64,000 nucleotides of DNA from Prostheceraeus crozeri (GCA_907163375.1 CAJQUW010012686.1:62001-126000), one strand, 5' to 3'. Shown: positions 1 through 11,168, counted from the stretch's first letter. Translations and numbers: made by a program. Notes: generated by a model not told the origin, from the sequence alone.

Positions 1-147
1 CCTGAACTTCACGTCGCCGATGAGTCTTGATGTTGGAGAAAGATGAGCTGTACACCGTCTGCATGCCTTAAGAAATGTGCGCAGTATACTCTATTCAATT
101 TGGAAAGGAAATAGAGTCCTTAAATATTCAATAGTCTTTCCTCAAAC

Positions 148-880
148 CAGGGATGCGGAGTCGTAGTCGATGTTCTATCAAATGATAGGACTCCGGGCTA
201 TAATTAGACCTGAAATATAATACAAACAAATTAATTATCGTCGGACATATAGCTGTCACTGTCTTGATGTCAATTTTCTCCGTCAAGGAAAAGTACAGAG
301 ACAGCAGTGCATGCAATGCAAAGCTCATAATAGTTGAGGGAATGAACTGTGATAGTGAGAAAATGATTGTCTTTTCACTCGGTGATTTACAATGTAGTAT
401 TGAAGACAAGCCTTCCTATCCTCGATCACACCTACGCACCAAAGGTCACGTTAGAGACAAAAATGAAATACTAGTTCATTTGAGAGCATTATGCCTCTTA
501 CCCTCACGTTAATCGTGTGTGATGGCTCCTCCAAAGCGCATATTAAAATCAAATGTGCATTGGAGAATTCATATTTTTCTCACTCATATTTTTGGAGAAG
601 GATGGGTTCCTGCCTGGTAGAGACTGGAGAAAAACCGTGTGAAGCATACATCACCAAGATGGTATAGAAGCCGAGTCGCATGCATCCAACTTAAAGCGAC
701 ATTTGATAAACTTTGATCTAAAATGATTGATAATTGATGCAGCAGTGATCACTAAAAATAGGTTCAGGTAAGCCTATATTGATCTATGATAGATGTTAGC
801 AGTTTCTTTAAAAAACTAGGCTTTATATACTTGCCACCCGGAGTCGGAGTCCTAAAAAATGAAAGGACTCCGCATCCCGG
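148..880. mobile_element. non-autonomous hAT element, copy 1
   Basis: Seen: the left end reads CAGGGATGCGGAGTCG and the right end GGACTCCGCATCCCGG, an imperfect terminal inverted repeat (TIR). The flanking 8-mers cctcaaac and cttcaaaa match at 6 of 8 positions, as expected for an old hAT target-site duplication. The interior matches, in reverse orientation, the element at 32651-33336 along most of its length. Open frames inside are short and resemble no transposase, so the element must have been moved by a hAT transposase from elsewhere. The TIRs carry repeated GGAGTC hexamers. Length is 733 bp. Confidence 0.8.
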
Positions 881-1065
881 CTTCAAAACCAACCAGCAAA
901 TACACCGTACTCATGACGATGATCTTTTAATTTCAAGTGGACCCATGTAGGCCTACGTGATGTCATGCCTTTACAGGTGCGATCTTACGTCTATAATGTG
1001 AGGGTTGCGTATTAATTAACAACAGAAATTAGATAAACGATGCATCAAATTGCCATGCAAAAGAT

Positions 1066-1136
1066 GTGCGGCGGGTAGGATTCGAATCTACGACCAAGGT
1101 TAACTAAACCTGTTCTCTAACCAACTGATGAAAGTT
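1066..1136 (-). repeat. tRNA-like relic or SINE head
   Basis: Read on the minus strand there is a canonical box A (TCAGTTGGTTAGAG), an anticodon-arm-like AGGT-loop-ACCT, and a box B/T-arm (GATTCGAATCCTAC). The two sides of the acceptor stem do not pair (3' side CCGCCGC has no complement upstream), so this is not a working tRNA gene. It is either a decayed tRNA copy or the head of a tRNA-derived SINE. If the loop is read literally the anticodon would be AGT (Thr), which is weak. Confidence 0.5.
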
Positions 1137-1312
1137 TCGATAAAATGTTACTACTAGAAAGCTATCAGAAGCACAGCAAGCAACATAAGCTACTTAAGCT
1201 TAAATGAACTCAGACCCTGCTACTCGTCTTAAGTGGTGAAAGAACCGAGGAGAAATCTCAGCTGTACAGCCACCCGTTTATGCAGAGTGCACTTTAAGTC
1301 TTTTTCTAAACT

Positions 1313-1567
1313 GCTCAGTCGATTTCAATACCAAATTCACGGTGTCATGCGCCTGCCTGTGGGATGCGATACAACTTACCACACGAAGCTATCGCTGAAT
1401 TTTCATCAATTCTCATGTTCCAAAACTAATTTTTCTAAAATGTTCTATCTGTTCCAACACCAAATTCAACGGTGTCATCGCGATGCGCCTACTTTTGTGA
1501 TGCGATACAACTGAACAAAGGCGAAGCCACTGCTGGATTTTTATTAATTCGCATGTTGTACACCAAC
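1313..1567. repeat. tandem dimer, unit about 125 bp
   Basis: Two adjacent diverged units share the words ACCAAATTCA, CGGTGTCAT, GATGCGATACAACT, GAATTTTCATCAATTC/GGATTTTTATTAATTC and CATGTT in the same order. The first runs from about 1313 to 1438, the second from about 1440 to 1567. Short open frames across both are by-products of the duplication. No family recognised. Confidence 0.65.
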
Positions 1568-1570
1568 CTA

Positions 1571-2940
1571 GCTTCATCAGCAGTTTGGTCACACTTCTCA
1601 GACAGTATGCTACTGACCTCAGTATCACATGAATAAAAATATGTAGTGTGTTTTGATTATAATCAAGGTAAACGTTAGGCGTGGGAGGGCAGTTGCTTCT
1701 TCGGTCACACTCCCTCGGGTGCAGAGCCGTAGTTGGACAATCTGACCTTTTGAACCAGTTTTTAGGAGTCCGCTGTATGGAAGTCTTTCATCCGAGATTC
1801 GATTACAAGGAGTCGACTGGATTTTTAATATACTCGTGCATGTAGGTCTTGCATGTTACACTCCATTCGCTACGAGTATGAACGGGCCACATGACAAACA
1901 GAGCCACTGGGTGGGTGTGCGAATGTGTAGCCTGCAGCGTGCATGCAAGCAGATATCGTAAGACAACAATGATGAAACGAGTTTTACCGAGCTCGGTGAA
2001 TTTTCCAACACTGACAAAAGTGTTTAAAATACTTATCTCACACATTTTGTCAGCTAAAACGTTTTGAGGCCCATCTTTGTTCATCACTAGCTAGACGATT
2101 TGAATGTCATTTGTCATGATCATCTATGGAGTTTGAGTTCAATTGTGTGGATGCTTTTGCAGCATGTACCTGGAAGTTGATTATGTTACATTATCAATTC
2201 GAAATTAGATGGCTATTAGATACAGCCTACAAACTTGCTTGCTGTGACCATGAATCTATACTGATGCTTATTTCAAATCAGATATGCGTCTATGTTTCTG
2301 CCTTGTCCTTCAACTTGTTCATGCTTGAAGTAAATGTAGGACATTGGCTACACTGCTTTCTGTTATATACGAGATATCTATGATTAGATTAGTGAATCTT
2401 CCAATTTATGAAGCTAGAAAATATGCAGATTAATGCCTCCTCGGCACACTTTAGCGTCGAGGTAACAAATACTCAAAATAAAACTCCAATGAAGAGTTAA
2501 GTTATAGTACGTCTGGACCGGCGAAATATGCTATACCAAAGTTCAAATTTTTACATACAAAGCTTTACGAAAATGGCTTTGAATAATTCAATTATTTTAG
2601 TTAAATCTTTAATAGTGTTCATGATCGTTGCGAAGATTAACATGAGCGCAGTGTTTTGTTTGAATTGGTCTTTTAATCAACAGGCCGCTCCTCACTTTAA
2701 TTTCGTCACACCTCGCAATGGTTTCGTTGGAAATGATGCTCATCTTAATCTTTCCTGATGCAAAACAGGGATCGTCAGAAAACTTCGAAGACTTTTGGTC
2801 TTTTTTCGGATTACTGTAGCAACTAGTCATCAAATCTGAATTTTTGTCTTCCGGAAGTGGCAACCCTGGATAGCACTCTTGTGGTCTTTATTGAAACGAC
2901 CGTGGGGCATCGAGCCTCCTTTTTTTATTACAATGCTGAC
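1571..2940. other. no gene seen
   Basis: AT-rich sequence with only short unconvincing open frames on both strands. An ETS-site-like CCGGAAGTGG lies near 2848, but no transcript can be attached to it. Confidence 0.4.
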
Positions 2941-3411
2941 TTAGTGCGCTCTGACTGGACAGCTCCGATGCCAGAGGCAAAGCTCACTTGTACATGCATA
3001 TTGAGCAATTAACCAATCAGAAAGCTCCATAGCCTCCAAACCTCCAATTGGACCAAAAGTAGACCCGACACCTTCGGGTTGCATGCATGTAAAATCATTC
3101 CAGATCTTGAATAATTTCACTACATGGGATAGTTTATGCAACACGTGGGGCTTAAAGATGCAATGAATAATGGATTTCAATGCAATCCTAGGGTCTACTA
3201 TCAGAACATTTGTCAGTGTATCGTGGATAATGAGATCAGTTAGCGGCAAGCGATAAAGTTTGATTGACGTTGTACAAGGACACTCACTGAAATGAAAAAT
3301 TGATGACAAGTTTTGCGAGCTCATTGAACCACAGTCTTCTCCGTTAGCTCTCTTCAATATCAACTCAAAGGATCTGAATTTAAACTGCAGTGGAGAGAGT
3401 TCACAAATCAC
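2941..3411 (-). CDS. unassigned open frame, 156 codons
   Basis: An open frame longer than expected for AT-rich noncoding DNA, ending in a TAA stop at its low-coordinate end. The product has scattered Cys and His residues but no zinc-finger spacing, signal peptide or transmembrane segment that I recognise, and no family call is possible. It could be a chance frame or part of a repeat: its end contains the short near-palindrome GTGCGCTCTGACTGGACAGC. No convincing splice sites were found that would tie it to neighbours. Confidence 0.2.
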   Translation of the reverse strand: MICELSPLQFKFRSFELILKRANGEDCGSMSSQNLSSIFHFSECPCTTSIKLYRLPLTDLIIHDTLTNVLIVDPRIALKSIIHCIFKPHVLHKLSHVVKLFKIWNDFTCMQPEGVGSTFGPIGGLEAMELSDWLIAQYACTSELCLWHRSCPVRAH

Positions 3412-3994
3412 TCGAACTCCCGTACAAGTGAAGAAGCAAATCTCACTTCGTGAATCACTTTAGATCAAGATTCCACGTCGCAGACAAAACACTTTGCAAC
3501 ATCAGCACTCAAAGTCAGTGATCAAACTGTTCATCTCAGAACTTTTATAGCAAGAAAACATTTATTACATTGGAACTTAGAATTGCTGATTGCTGAAAGT
3601 TTTCTTGTGGATGCGTGATGTAGACATGCACATGTATTATTATATCAATGTCCGTTTGGTTCATTATTTTGATTCTATTTTCAATTCGTTTGTGTTTGAT
3701 GGACTTTGAAAATGTAGTTAACATTATTACAAATTTTGAATAAAGAAAACATTCATGTGCAACTCATTAGGTTAGCAAATAAGTCATTGCGCATATCAGT
3801 GCTTATCGCACAGAACATGTTATCAAAGTGCGAATAATTGCATTGTGTAATATTGTATTGTAAAAGGTAACTCTCGCTTATCCAGAGTACCGGATGGTAT
3901 ACTATTCATGCATTTCATGTAGGCCTATTCTATATGGAAATTGAATAATGTCTAACGTCATAATTTGACCAAATAGTGTCTGACGATCAAAGCT

Positions 3995-4137
3995 TTAACA
4001 CACCGGAAGAGACGACAGCCAGCGTCCCGTTACCGGACCGGGCGGTTTTTGATAAGCCGGCTGCCGATCGGCCGGTCTTGAAAACGCCGGCCCACTTCTC
4101 TGAGCGGTGGCCACCAACCCGGCCGGTTCCAACCCTG
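3995..4137. mobile_element. GC-rich right end of a hAT-like element
   Basis: A sharp GC-rich island in AT-rich surroundings, full of GGCCGG/GCCGGC words, closes with CCGGCCGGTTCCAACCCTG, whose complement starts CAGGGTTGGAACCGGCC like a hAT terminus. No matching left end is visible upstream, so only the right terminus is claimed. Confidence 0.4.
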
Positions 4138-4489
4138 CTTTGAAGGGCACAGACGTCGGATGATCAGCCAAGACGGTTTAGCGAAAGTTGGGAAATCCCA
4201 TAGACAGAAGCATGCATTTTGGATTATTTCATGACTTCAGAGTAATTTCATTGTTTGTGTCAAGCTCTTGGATAATGCCTCTCATCTCTATTGCCTCCTG
4301 TCACTTTCCTCACGACGATGGATCTCATACAACATAATTAACGTAAACAGACATCCGCTGTTCAGACTTCGAAGTTATTGTTTCCAGCTTGCGAATAGCA
4401 AATTATCGGAATTACAGGTGCTTCATTTCACATCTCAAAACATCTTGAATTTAAAGGTTGTCGATTCATTTAGGATAGGATTTGATAGG

Positions 4490-6029
4490 ATGGAAGTAGA
4501 CAGTGAGTAGTGAAAATGAATGCTAACCGCATTTTGTCAATAATAATAGGACAACAAGCTGTCGATATCACTAGGGCATGATGACTTCTGCTTTCATTCG
4601 CATTCTTATTGTAGCATCAGCGTGACCTAGTGAAGAAGGTGCGAGCTCGTTTCCACCGTGGACTTCGGTTCGATTCCTGGGTCAGGGGAGTGCGGTCGGG
4701 GAATCAAGGGTGCTGGTGCCTTTCATTGATGTAGTAGTTGTCTCTTTAGATATTCAATGAATAATGCTCAATTAAACAAAAGCAGAAAATGCAGAAGAAG
4801 CTACTTTTGATGTCATTTCTTCGGTCTTGACACATTATAAATAATTGTTCCTTCTTAATTTACCCTAATTTCAGACATATAAACGCTTACCTTGATTTAC
4901 TCTAATGCATGCCAATATTTGAAAGTATTAGGAAATAATTTTTGATTGACAACTTTTCCATCGAGCTTTATTAATTACAGATGCAGCTGCGAAAGAATTA
5001 CATCTGCAAGTTGGGACAAGAAGGAAAAGATTAGAAGTAAATGGGAACGAGAACCTTAAGGAAGTGATGTCCTTAATCGTCGATAATATGGACGAAGACA
5101 AAATCGCTGATGTTCGCATCAAATCGAAATCTCTATACCAACTGGAAAAGGATGATATTTGCGTAGGTGAAAAACTCATCAAAGATTTGGGCATTCGTGC
5201 GGGGAATGTCATCGACATAACATTGAAAAACATGCCAAGGGCGTGCGGAAATTATAGATGGAAATCAATGAAATATGATAGCCCGAAAGAACTTTTTTAC
5301 CTCCTAACAACGAAAGGAATGAACAACAGCGATATCAAAACACAATGTCTGAAGATGTTAGGTCTCGTGAAACCAAACCGACATCATTTGCATCTCCTTG
5401 AATATCGTACTTTGAATATTGGTAATGAGAAAAGGGATTTTTCTCGCCCCTTATACGACATTGACCGTCCACCGATCCTCAAATGTGCTGGCAAAGATGA
5501 CCATGAAGATAAAGACATCATCAATGAAAGACAAGGCTACCTACAGTTATGGACAAAGTGCGAATTAATCCGTTGGAGCGATAGATCGAAAATCCAAGAC
5601 GACACAGAATGGCCGTGGGGTGAAACTGAGTATCTGTACTGGATCACCGGTGTAAAAGTAATGGGAAAAGACGATGATAATTTGCTTTATACAATACGTT
5701 TGAGTAATGAGGAACTGTTCAATGTAGAAACAGAAAAGACATATAACCTCAGCAAACCCGGTGAATCGCTTTTGGAAGTTGACGATATTAGAATATTGAA
5801 GAAGCACCGCACATTCGTGGATTTCATTGCCTTGATGAAGAAGGAAGATCAGATACCGATTAAAGCTCCAGTCTTGCCAAAAATAATGGAAAGACTTACA
5901 AGCAATAGCAGCCTTCCCGACTGCAGACAGTGCGATGAAATGTTGAAATCTGACGAATATTGGGTCAGTTGTTCTTCAGATAAAGTTAAAAAGTTACTCA
6001 ATCGCTGGTGTATTCTATCCGAATCTTGA
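4490..6029 (+). CDS. two-exon gene with N-terminal ubiquitin-like domain
   Basis: Seen: ATG at 4490 with A at -3 and G at +4. Exon 1 is only 13 bases (MEVD plus one base) and ends at GTGAGT (4503). The intron runs 4503-4980 and ends TTAATTACAG; exon 2 is 4981-6029 and stops with TGA. Donor phase 1 fits an acceptor supplying two bases, and exon 2 is open from the splice site, giving 353 residues. Residues about 9-88 follow the ubiquitin pattern: beta hairpin (LHLQV..RKRLEV), helix (NLKEVMSLIVDNM), then IKSKSLYQL, GEKLIKDLGI and NVIDITLKN, comparable to ubiquitin's LIFAGKQL, GRTLSDYNI and STLHLVL. There is no C-terminal GlyGly at the domain end, so it is probably a fixed domain rather than a conjugated tag. 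The rest (about 90-353) is charged and Trp-rich (EWPWGETEYLYW), with late Cys residues (DCRQC), and I recognise no family. The intron carries a SINE. An AATAAA at 6614 could end the transcript. Inference: real host gene, function unknown. Confidence 0.7.
4588..4757 (+). repeat. tRNA-derived SINE, copy 1 (intronic)
   Basis: Contains a box-A-like GACCTAGTGAAGAAGG and an excellent box B GGTTCGATTCC at 4667-4677, followed by a conserved body (GTGCGGTCGGGGAATCAAG) and a TTTAGATATTCA tail. The copy at 19284-19457 matches from a shared upstream CATTCGCATTC word to the tail; 61937-62098 matches over the tRNA-like part. It sits inside the intron of the ubiquitin-like-domain gene, in sense orientation. 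Confidence 0.75.
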
Positions 6030-6366
6030 ACTGTGCAATTTTTGTGGGATTCACACATGTACACAGCAGTGGTAAATTTTTTCTTAATTATTTGATTGTG
6101 ATGAATGGCCAAAGCACACTCTTTCCATGTCAAACATGACAGCTTAAACTCATGGACTTTGTACTGTCTGTGAAGTTCATCAAGATTTCAGAAAAATAGA
6201 TAGTTTCAGATTTAATTGCTATGCAAAGTACGAAATTTAAAAAAGTATTTACGAAGTAAAAAATAGTCTAACAAGGCGAGTGAGTCTTTGTCTGTGATCT
6301 GGATGGCCCAGGGTCGACTCCTTGCGCAGTCAACCTTATTAATAATATCTCCGACATGATGTTTGG

Positions 6367-6503
6367 CAAACACCTGTAATCCAGCTACTTGGAGGTCATT
6401 AACAGTGGATTTGACACTTAATAACTATATTCTAATATCATCTATAACCTTACAGCCGACCAGGTGTGTGTCAAACACCTGTAATCCAGCTACGTGGAGG
6501 TCG
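6367..6503 (+). repeat. 7SL Alu-domain-like direct repeat pair
   Basis: The word CACCTGTAATCCAGCTAC, continuing as TTGGAGGTC or GTGGAGGTC, occurs at 6371-6396 and again at 6476-6503, 105 bp apart and nearly identical. It closely resembles the 7SL RNA/Alu left-domain stretch that reads CCTGTAATCCCAGCTACTC and then GGGAGG, with one or two gaps. The second copy is preceded by CAGGTGTGTGTCAAACACCTG, a short hairpin. Both lie in the possible 3'UTR of the 4490-6029 gene. Inference: a fragment of 7SL RNA or a 7SL-derived SINE; it is too short to be a gene. Confidence 0.45.
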
Positions 6504-6619
6504 CAAGTGGATCAAGTAATTGGCTGATTATTAACCAGCACGGTGTCCGCTCTTCCTTGAAAACATGGAAAACTCATGGAAAATGAAATTTTACCCTGGA
6601 AATTATGAGACTTAATAAA

Positions 6620-8299
6620 ACACCAATTGCAAGTTTTTGAAGTCATACTTACTCTATGGTTGAAGTGTTTTCTATTTTTCCAGATTTTGTTTTTCATATC
6701 TCTACTTATTTGTTGCAAATACATCCTTAATTCTCATACAATTTTTTTGTATAATGTATTCGTCTGATGCATATATTGTCATTTTACATTTGGAATCACC
6801 TGCGCTTTAAAAATTCAGCCAATTTCACGCCAACTTTCAATTTTTTTGTCAATAATATTAATTTTATGGTATGCAAGCTCATTAGCACAGAACTTTGGAT
6901 AGATAAACAATCTTTATCATAGTGCATTTTATTGAACTTTTAGAAATCATCATTGATACATTATCATTTCCAATGATACCTGAATAATCAAATATCAATT
7001 AGGTTTGCTAACACTGGGGTCTTGAAGACCCCAGGAGGTCCTTGTCAAATACACAATCGATGAGATTTAACCGTCAATAAGAAAATTGAAAATCCAATGA
7101 AATCCATTGCATTGCCGCGTGTGAATCTCTAATGTCTAAATTATGAATTCTTGTCGTGAAACTTTGACGCTGAGACATATCAGAAGGTGTTATAATGCCT
7201 GTTACAGGGCATTATCGTCTTCCCTATTGCTCAACCGTTAAACATTTTAAATCGTTTCTTCGCTTTGCCTGCAAATTGTATAATGTGAAGCTGTGACATT
7301 TTATCATCCGTAAAAGTACTACTTATGTAATTTCTGATTTTCATTTCTTCAATATAGTGCTTATTATTATTATTAAATGCTACATTACATCATCATCTCG
7401 TTTTTAGCTCGATATTTCATACTTTATGATCGTTTACAACTGACGTCAACCAAATTTTTAAACCACTACCCCCCCCCCCCGGGTTGTCAACCTTTTCAAG
7501 TGCTCCCTCCCCCTTGTTGAATGCAAGGGGATTGTCTATTGTGCATGCTATTTTTCTAAAACGCATGCATTGTTTTGGTCTTTTTGTTACCTACATTAAT
7601 TACGCAAGGCTATATATTAACGCCTAAAATCTTGCTGCAAAATGCACTTGTGGAAAATATGAATCATAATTTGTGTAGAGGGAAGCCATCAATTTACTTG
7701 ACTGTATCATTGTTATTATTCCTGCGCTACATACTATTCGCACTTCATATCTAATATTTAAGTAGTATGAAGCGTATGAAAAATCAGATAGAATGAAGTT
7801 CTCTGATACTAAAACAGCATTTGATTGAAAAGTAGATTAACTTGTGACAGGGAAGTTTCATGAACACAATTATGATTCGAGTCTTTAAACAAAAGAGTAA
7901 TAACTTATTTTGCTTCTTGCCTCAATTTTCGAAGTTGCCGGCTGCTCAAATTTACTGAATAGCATCCAACGGCTTCTTTCTTATCTAAATTATTAACCCC
8001 TGAGTTTTTTCACACCCTCTGGGGGTCGGAGGACCCTTTTACCTGCTTACTTGCTTAAATCGATATCAAGACACTAGGAAAGTTGACCTCTTGTAAAACA
8101 ATTGTGCTTGCACGTAGCAGGATGATATAACTAATCCTTTGAGTGTCTTTCAGTCGTCTCAGTGAACACATGCATACGAAAACATGTTGTTTTTATGAAT
8201 CAACGACATATAGCACAACATCGATTGTATTATTAAGAGGCGGTTTTACGATGTTTGCTTTTCTTATAAAGCCTCAGATAGTTGATTTCAATGAAATTT
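6620..8299. other. no gene seen
   Basis: AT-rich noncoding DNA. The only notable item is a run of 13-14 C at about 7467-7480, next to a pyrimidine-rich stretch. No long frame and no repeat ends were recognised. Confidence 0.4.
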
Positions 8300-8480
8300 A
8301 GTTATTCAATACAGGAGAACCCTTACATTTGTCAATTTTTTTCAAATTTATCCCATTTGGAATTTTTCCCAAATGTGAGATATGATAATTTTTTGCAGTT
8401 CTGAAGAAATTGCCACGGAATTGAGATATTTCTTGAGAGTGATCATATCACAGGCAACATGCTACTGGTAGAGCAAAATA
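8300..8480 (+). repeat. decayed partial copy of the 11.33-11.66 kb repeat
   Basis: Shares in order with 11380-11660: CATTTGGAATT..TTCCCAAATG, GCAGTTCTGAAGAAATT, ACGGAATTGA, and GTGATCATATCACAGGCAAC followed by TGCTACTGG. The segments between the shared words differ in length, so this is an old dispersed duplicate. No family recognised. Confidence 0.55.
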
Positions 8481-9296
8481 ACGTAATTGATGACAATGAT
8501 ATTAATTAATCTGAAAAGATGTAAATGGGTGTAGGCCTACACATATTCATATTCAAGAAATGAAACATTAATTTAGTGAATCATAAATCATGCCGATGAA
8601 AAGTTAATTAAAAACTTGAAATTTCAGCCAAGAAAGCACAATAAGATCCCATCTTTTTCATGAAGACCTCTATTATAATGCTGCTCATAAAATTTATTTA
8701 ATCATCGGCATAATTTCCACTTAATTAAGTTGCTTGTTGCCAAATATTCATTCCTTTTGATATCCAACTTGTTTCATACTACTTATAAAGTGACTTCATC
8801 TCGGTAGTATATAAATCGGTAAAATTTTGACTTTTTAAAAGTGATCAAATAATTTTTTGGACCACGGGAACCTAATCACCACAAAAAATTGAACATCTTT
8901 ATATAAAAATTTTTACTGTATACATGAAGAAGGTGTATTATGGTAGCAACTCGAGCAACTGATCAGCACAAATTTTAAATCTCAATGGGTAAATCCAATT
9001 TAATCCACAACATTTGACGAAAATGTGTCTTTGATTTGTAAAATCCATATTTCTGAACCGATTTCACGCAATAGTTTTTTTTTAAATCGAACCGTAAAGA
9101 TCTCATCTATTATGGCATGGTTTTTAAAAAGTCACAAAGCCAAGACCTTCTTCACAAGTTGCCGTTTTTTGTCGAAAAAAGACCAAAAAAGCATGTCCAA
9201 AGTTGCAGTACTCTCACTTCAACACAGATTTTCGATTAGATACATTCAAATACACCCACTAATATTTATATCATCTGAAAGAAGAAGATCAGCTCT
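8481..9296. other. no gene seen
   Basis: AT-rich, with one short open frame at 9025-9300 lacking any recognisable motif. It ends at the TTAA that flanks the piggyBac element. Confidence 0.4.
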
Positions 9297-9300
9297 TTAA

Positions 9301-10326
9301 CCCTTAAGATACAAAGGGGTGATCATTTTGATCACATACACTATATATTTTAGATTTTTCTTAGACAAGACATCTGTGTCATGATACTTATTGACTTTTC
9401 CTATATCAGTATAAAGAAGAAATTATTGGAAAAATAATTCATAAGTTTGCATTTTTTATAGTGATAAAATAGTCATTTTGAATTTAAAAGCATAGAAAAA
9501 TAAGCAACTTTTTCGACTGAAAAAACGGATTCATGAAATTTTTTTACATGAAATTCATATAAAAAATCAATTATTGAAATATGTTTCATAACATCATTGC
9601 ATTATCAGTATTTTGTAACGCATTATCAACGTATTTCAACTTAGAATCAATCGTATTTTGGTGTCCAATATCTATAGTAAGATTCAACAGTCAATGCACA
9701 GAATTTTCTTTATTCCGTGTTTTCCGCAAATTGGCAAGTTACAAGCTGCACATTTCGAGGCTGTCAGATTCGCATCGCGAGAACGTTTGCCCTCTTGAAT
9801 GCATTTGCCACATCGGAGTCTTTCACTTGAAGCCTCAACTTCTTGCCGTCGAACAGCACGATGACTTTTGGTTGCCCTGTATATCGGGACAAATTCTCAA
9901 CTATGTTCGTGGGAAGTCCAAATGGTCTGTCAAGTCGCAACACCATTTCTTCCTTCACCAATTCATCAGCTAGACTCATAAGAAATGTGCACCTCATTGT
10001 GCGTGGATTGTTATTTCCTGCTGTTGGATGATGAATATTGAAGATAGTTTGCACATTTATAGCAATAATGTTTATAAGCAAAAATTGCAGTTGATACTAA
10101 AAAAGAACACTCAATCAGATTCAATACAAATCAATCTCAATCAATACCCGGCTTCTTAGACGGTAGTTTAAGCGTTCAAATACGACGAAATACATCCTTT
10201 GGGCCATAAATAATCTAGACGAGTTAAAATATATCAATCGGGCATAAATAGTGTTTATTTTCTAGGTGATCATTTTGATCACCACTTGTCTTTTAAAGGT
10301 GGTAAATTACCTTTGTATCTTAAGGG
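9301..10326 (-). mobile_element. internally deleted piggyBac element
   Basis: Seen: left end CCCTTAAGATACAAAGGGG preceded by TTAA (9297-9300); right end CCTTTGTATCTTAAGGG followed by CTAA (10327-10330), a TTAA with one change. Just inside both ends is the perfect palindrome GTGATCATTTTGATCAC. TTAA flanks and CCCTT termini are piggyBac hallmarks. The minus strand encodes the end of a transposase (next entry). At 1,026 bp it is far below the 2-3 kb of complete elements, so most of the transposase is gone. Confidence 0.85.
9690..10060 (-). pseudogene. piggyBac transposase C-terminal remnant
   Basis: The minus-strand frame reads HHPTAGNNNPRTMRCTFLMS, then ADELVKEEMVLRL, then VENLSRYTGQPKVIVLFDGK, matching the region after the catalytic core of piggyBac transposases. 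After a one-base frame change near 9765, the reading continues as a Cys-rich tail, KCAACNLPICGKHGIKKILC followed by IDC. That C-x2-C / C-x2-H / C-x2-C spacing is the cross-brace zinc module (CRD) of piggyBac proteins, which contacts transposon ends. The catalytic Asp residues are absent. Confidence 0.75.
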
Positions 10327-10410
10327 CTAAGACAGTCTCATTTTAAATATTATAATCAATATTGATCATTGAATTTTCACTGGATTTCCATTGTCCAATG
10401 AAAAAAAAAA

Positions 10411-11168
10411 CCTCTGACCGAGACGTTTTCTGTCCTCTGACCGAGGTACCTGTTCTCGAAGAATATTGATTCTTCCATTATTACACGTTTTGCACCAAAC
10501 GAAGTGTGCTAGCTTATAAATCCGCAAAGAAAATTCAGTTTGATGCCGTTGCAAGTGAGCAATATTGATTTAAAAATATTTTTATCCGTTTTTTCGACCA
10601 CAGAATTTGAATATTCCCAAAAATTTCATATGGATGCTGAAACCAGAAACTTTGTCAGGAATCGATGAAATTTCACAGCATAGGAGGGATCCATGCTCTT
10701 ATGTAATTATCCAAAATCGATGCAAAAGAAATTTTTCATTCTCCAAAAACCACGAAAATGTCCTCTGACCGAGACCCTAAAAAATCTCGGTCAGAGGACA
10801 ACGTTGAAATTGAAGATCTCGGTCAGAGTACAAGGGTTTCAGTCTAAAGACATGATAATGTATGCAATTACATTTAGATCACTTCGTTTTACGCGTTCAA
10901 TTATTCGTCCTAAGTTCCCGCAGTCTCATGAACCCAAATGCACAAACCGAGGAGTTTCCTGTTCGACATCAATTTGTCCTCTGACCGAGACCTTAAAAAT
11001 CTCGGTCAGAGGACATTATATGCAATACATTACATTTTGGTCACTTCGCTTTACGCATGCAAGCATTCATCCTAAGTTCCCAGTCTCATCAGCAACCCAA
11101 ATGCAGAAGCCGAAGAGTTTCCTATTCGACATCTATCTGACCGAGATCAATTTGTCCTCTGACCGAGA
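10411..11168. repeat. hairpin array built on TGTCCTCTGACCGAGA
   Basis: Nine occurrences of the core CTCTGACCGAG or its complement: about 10411, 10431, 10760, 10784 (reverse), 10816 (reverse), 10976, 11000 (reverse), 11137 (partial) and 11154. Two pairs form near-perfect hairpins with 15-17 bp stems and loops of about 10 nt (10760-10800 and 10976-11014). The spacer between them is itself a diverged tandem repeat of about 160-178 bp sharing TCACTTCG, TTTACGC, CCTAAGTTCCC, GTCTCAT and GAGTTTCCT. An open frame across it has no recognisable domain. Confidence 0.75.

Noticed and set aside
128-512. Overlapping open frames of 80-93 codons on both strands
   Set aside because: They lie inside the hAT element and follow its repeat structure; the second copy at 32651 has no matching protein-level conservation.
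1066-1136. Functional tRNA gene
   Set aside because: Boxes A and B are good but the acceptor stem cannot pair.
2835-2875. hAT-like end GGCAACCCTG near 2860
   Set aside because: No inverted partner and no duplicated flank; too short to support.
6290-6330. tRNA-like word GGGTCGACTCC as another SINE
   Set aside because: Only a weak box B and no box A at the right distance.
7460-7485. Poly-C run as a regulatory element
   Set aside because: A lone homopolymer in noncoding DNA with no nearby promoter or transcript evidence.
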